Shown: in pieces, positions 5,520-5,520 of the stretch | Layout of the letters: each line of letters starts with the position of its first letter | Numbering within the stretch: the first letter of the stretch is position 1 | Origin: an uncultured Clostridia bacterium | GTDB lineage: Bacteria > Bacillota > Clostridia > Oscillospirales > Ruminococcaceae | DNA: 5,520 nt | Assembly: GCA_947630315.1 (NCBI GenBank) | Contig: CANRHA010000125.1 | Location: 1 to 5,520, forward strand | Reading direction: 5' to 3' | Position numbers and translations under genes: made by a program | Notes under the pieces: model-generated | What the model was told of the DNA's origin: nothing | Database searches by the model: none | The model's input: only the letters and a program-made list of their open reading frames with translations

Positions 5520-5520
5520 C

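Noticed and set aside
1..5520. Mobile element, CRISPR array, defence or toxin-antitoxin system
   Set aside because: No transposase, integrase, terminal repeats, spaced direct repeats or paired small toxin genes are seen. All protein genes belong to known core or widespread families. The tRNAs could be integration sites, but no att-like duplicated tRNA end is present in the window.

Overview
The window is a compact stretch of bacterial core genome. It carries five protein genes, all on the minus strand, flanked by two tRNA genes. The coding regions have moderate GC content, with many ATA (Ile) and CTT (Leu) codons. The gaps between genes are short and AT-rich, ribosome binding sites are AGGAG-like, and the promoters match the SigA consensus with 17-bp spacers. 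The LonA-EngB (YsxC) pair, a YerC/YecD-type TrpR-related protein and Hsp33 together point to a Gram-positive anaerobe of the Bacillota. Class Clostridia is likely, possibly an Oscillospiraceae/Ruminococcaceae relative. That placement is inferred from gene content and style; there is no rRNA in the window.

Layout from left to right: (1) a tRNA-Asp(GUC) gene on the minus strand, cut by the window edge, with a perfect-consensus promoter squeezed against the end of the next gene; (2) a three-gene minus-strand unit, read right to left as yerC-like regulator, class I SAM methyltransferase and hslO (Hsp33). Its genes are joined by an ATGA overlap and a TAG/ATG abutment, and it has its own promoter at about 2126-2154; (3) an AT-rich intergenic segment (2062-2194) with several inverted and repeated motifs; (4) a two-gene minus-strand unit, lon then engB, overlapping at TGATG and driven by a strong promoter at 5256-5284; (5) a 250-bp divergent intergenic region containing the lon promoter and leader, a G-rich tract, and an UP-like A/T tract plus promoter for (6) a tRNA-Arg(ACG) gene on the plus strand at the right edge.

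Functionally, the protein genes centre on protein quality control (Lon protease, redox-activated holdase Hsp33) and ribosome assembly (EngB GTPase). A small DNA-binding regulator and an uncharacterised methyltransferase accompany them. All five proteins look intact. I see no mobile element, CRISPR array, toxin-antitoxin or defence module, and no obviously new system. The points worth a second look are regulatory: the overlap of the tRNA-Asp promoter with the hslO 3' end, the palindromes around the yerC start site, repeats in the lon leader, and non-canonical pairs in tRNA-Arg. No stretch longer than 300 bases lacks a gene.
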